Source of the DNA: Candidatus Poribacteria bacterium
Lineage (GTDB): Bacteria; Poribacteria; WGA-4E; GCA-2687025
Direction of reading: 5' to 3'
Assembly: GCA_002687025.1 (NCBI GenBank)
Contig: NYZG01000309.1
Coordinates: forward strand, 1-7,559
DNA: 7,559 nt
Part shown: positions 6,113 through 7,559 of the stretch, piece by piece
Layout of the letters: the number at the start of each line of letters is the position of its first letter
How positions within the stretch are numbered: the stretch's first letter is position 1
Notes under the pieces: model-generated
What the model saw: only the letters and a program-made list of their open reading frames with translations
Database searches by the model: none
Told to the model about the DNA's origin: nothing
Position numbers and translations under genes: made by a program

Positions 6113-7181
6113 GTGTGTCCCCCTTGTCGGAGCGCCTGCGCAGCGCCTCCTCGGCGAGCTCCCTCAGGTCCTGTGCCCGGTCCCGACGGCATACCAGCAA
6201 CGCGTCGGGCGTATCCACAATCACCAGGCCGTCGACTCCCAACGATACCACCGGTTTGTCCCCGCCGAAGATCAGGCAGTTGGTCGTATCGGCGCCGAGG
6301 TGTTCGCCGCGCACGGCGTTGTCGTCGGAGTCGCGGCCCCAGACGCTCCACACCGATTCCCAGCTGCCCACGTCATCCCATCCAATGTCGGCGGGAATGA
6401 CGGCGATGTTGTCCGCGGGTTCCATCAGCCCGTAGTCCACCGAGACGCGATCCATCGTCGGATAGATGCGCGCGATTGCGTCGGCGTCGGATCGCATCTC
6501 CTGCAGCTGCGCGTGCATCGCGGGCTGGTGGGCGCGCATCGCGGCGAAGAACGCCCGCACACTCCACACGAACATGCCGCTGTTCCAGAGATAGTCGCCC
6601 GAATCGACGAATCGTGCGGCAGTCTCTCGGTCGGGTTTCTCGGTAAACTCGGCAGCTACGTACACATCGTGGGCGCCTACGCGAGACGGCGTCCCGGCGT
6701 AGCGGATGTACCCGTATCCCGTTTCGGGCCGGGTAGGCCGAATGCCGAATGTCGTCAGGTCGCCGGATCTCATGGCCGAGTCCGCGGCATCCTGAAGCGA
6801 CGCGCGATACGCGTCCTCACGGCGGATAAGATGGTCGGCGCACACGACGGCGACCACGGCGTCCGGGTTCGCCTCGCGGACGCGCGCACACGCCAGACCG
6901 ATGCACGGCAGCGTGTTGCGCGCCTCGGGCTCCACGACATACTGCGAGGCGGGGAGCATCGGCAGTTCCGCTCGCGCCGCATCGAGCAGGTTGGCGCCGG
7001 TCGAGAGCCAGATGTTCGCGGGCCTGATGAGCGGAAGCAGGCGATCCACCGCGTGGCGAAGGAGCGATCTGTCGTCGAACAGAGCGAGGAACTGCTTGGG
7101 CCGCTCTGGGGTGCTGAGGGGCCAGAAACGTGTGCCGCTCCCGCCTGCGAGGACTACCGCGTGAAGATCGATTTCGGGCAT
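6102..7181 (-). CDS. manC: Mannose-1-phosphate guanylyltransferase (ManC type, single domain)
   Basis: A 359-aa nucleotidyltransferase that makes GDP-mannose from mannose-1-P and GTP. Key features are the pyrophosphorylase signature GGSGTRFWPLS (13-23) with PKQ (28-30), EPEARNTLPCIGLA (84-97), the metal-site segment CADHLI (114-119), TGYGYIR (154-160), FTEKPD (179-184), YLWNSGMFVW (198-207), and the sugar-binding DIGWDDVGSW (265-274). The segment before ADH is usually Pro, but here it is Cys114. The protein ends soon after the left-handed helix region (PDALLVCRRDRAQDLREL). It therefore lacks the C-terminal cupin isomerase domain of bifunctional ManC/AlgA, and phosphomannose isomerase must come from another gene. 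The start ATG at 7181 has GGAGG (7189-7193) 7 nt upstream. It follows the gmhA-like gene after 20 nt and overlaps gmd by 11 nt. Confidence 0.95.
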   Translation of the reverse strand: MPEIDLHAVVLAGGSGTRFWPLSTPERPKQFLALFDDRSLLRHAVDRLLPLIRPANIWLSTGANLLDAARAELPMLPASQYVVEPEARNTLPCIGLACARVREANPDAVVAVVCADHLIRREDAYRASLQDAADSAMRSGDLTTFGIRPTRPETGYGYIRYAGTPSRVGAHDVYVAAEFTEKPDRETAARFVDSGDYLWNSGMFVWSVRAFFAAMRAHQPAMHAQLQEMRSDADAIARIYPTMDRVSVDYGLMEPADNIAVIPADIGWDDVGSWESVWSVWGRDSDDNAVRGEHLGADTTNCLIFGGDKPVVSLGVDGLVIVDTPDALLVCRRDRAQDLRELAEEALRRRSDKGDTHGN

Positions 7182-7201
7182 CGCCTGGCCTCCGCGTCCG
7201 A

Positions 7202-7559
7202 CTAGAGTACCCGCTCCGCCAGGTCGCAGAGCACATGCCCGATGGCAATGTGGCCCTCCTGGATGCGGGGCGTGCTGGTCGATGGGACCGTCAGTGCGAT
7301 GTCGGCGATGCGAGCCAACTCGCCGCCATCGTTACCAGTGAAGCCGATGGTTGTGGCGCCGCGTTCGGAGGCGACCTCGACCGCGCGAAGCACGTTCGCC
7401 GAATCGCCGCTCGTAGAGATGCCGATGAACACATCGCCGTCGTCGACGTGGGCCTCGGCCTGCCGGCTGAATATGGCATCGTAGCCGTAGTCGTTGCCGA
7501 TCGCCGTAAGCACAGACGTGTCCGTCGTCAAGGCGATTGCCGGCACGGCGCGGCGATCA
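7202..7559 (-). CDS. gmhA: Phosphoheptose isomerase, GmhA type (5' end outside window)
   Basis: The last 118 codons of a SIS-domain sugar isomerase. GmhA converts sedoheptulose-7-P to D-glycero-D-manno-heptose-7-P, the first step to ADP- or GDP-heptose for surface glycans. Visible parts are PAIALTTDTSVLTAIGNDYG (6-25 of the fragment), the phosphate-binding ISTSGDSAN (47-55), FTGNDGG (73-79) and RIQEGHIAIGH (98-108). Gln100 and His108 match the E. coli metal/catalytic residues Gln172 and His180. The frame runs open through the window edge (DRRAV... at the start), so the GTG at 7546 is internal and not the real start. About 75-80 N-terminal residues, including the Glu65/His61 region, are missing from view. 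It ends with TAG 20 nt before manC and is the first visible gene of the operon. DiaA-like SIS proteins are the closest alternative, but the RIQEGH ending favours GmhA. Confidence 0.88.
   Translation of the reverse strand, partial: DRRAVPAIALTTDTSVLTAIGNDYGYDAIFSRQAEAHVDDGDVFIGISTSGDSANVLRAVEVASERGATTIGFTGNDGGELARIADIALTVPSTSTPRIQEGHIAIGHVLCDLAERVL

Noticed and set aside
6081..7205. A 374-codon plus-strand open frame antisense to manC
   Set aside because: It mirrors manC almost exactly end to end and shows no domain. The manC frame has every expected motif.

Overview
The window is a compact, GC-rich stretch of bacterial chromosome. Almost every base is coding, start codons are ATG or GTG, and neighbouring genes overlap or are closely spaced. 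I see no phage, transposon, CRISPR or RNA-gene signature. The gene families do not fix the taxon. A high-GC lineage such as Armatimonadota, Chloroflexota, Deinococcota or a related uncultured group would fit, but this is only an impression.

Left part, plus strand (96-1788): nadA (quinolinate synthase, NAD biosynthesis) is followed after 31 nt by a small membrane protein with a C-terminal OB-like domain of the YqiJ/NfeD type. A 175-nt convergent spacer (1789-1963) separates this pair from the rest and contains one weak hairpin.

Right part, minus strand, read from 7559 down to 1964: seven tightly packed genes that look like one operon. The order is gmhA-like phosphoheptose isomerase (5' end outside the window), manC-type mannose-1-phosphate guanylyltransferase, gmd (GDP-mannose 4,6-dehydratase), a 157-aa SAM-dependent methyltransferase, a 93-aa DUF427 protein, fcl/wcaG (GDP-L-fucose synthase type epimerase/reductase) and a phosphohexomutase (PMM/PGM). 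The junctions, in order, are a 20-nt gap, an 11-nt overlap, a 1-nt overlap (TGATG), a 4-nt overlap (ATGA), a 27-nt gap with a strong ribosome binding site, and a 4-nt overlap (ATGA).

Together the mutase, guanylyltransferase, dehydratase and epimerase/reductase give mannose-6-P -> mannose-1-P -> GDP-mannose -> GDP-4-keto-6-deoxymannose -> GDP-L-fucose, a donor for surface polysaccharide, glycolipid or glycoprotein. GmhA at the operon head adds sedoheptulose-7-P -> heptose-7-P chemistry. This points to a wider nucleotide-sugar locus continuing beyond position 7559, and leaves open a GDP-heptose or 6-deoxyheptose product.

The least explained part is the methyltransferase/DUF427 pair, translationally coupled between gmd and fcl. 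I see nothing that demonstrates a wholly new system. That pair is the best candidate for undescribed biology here.
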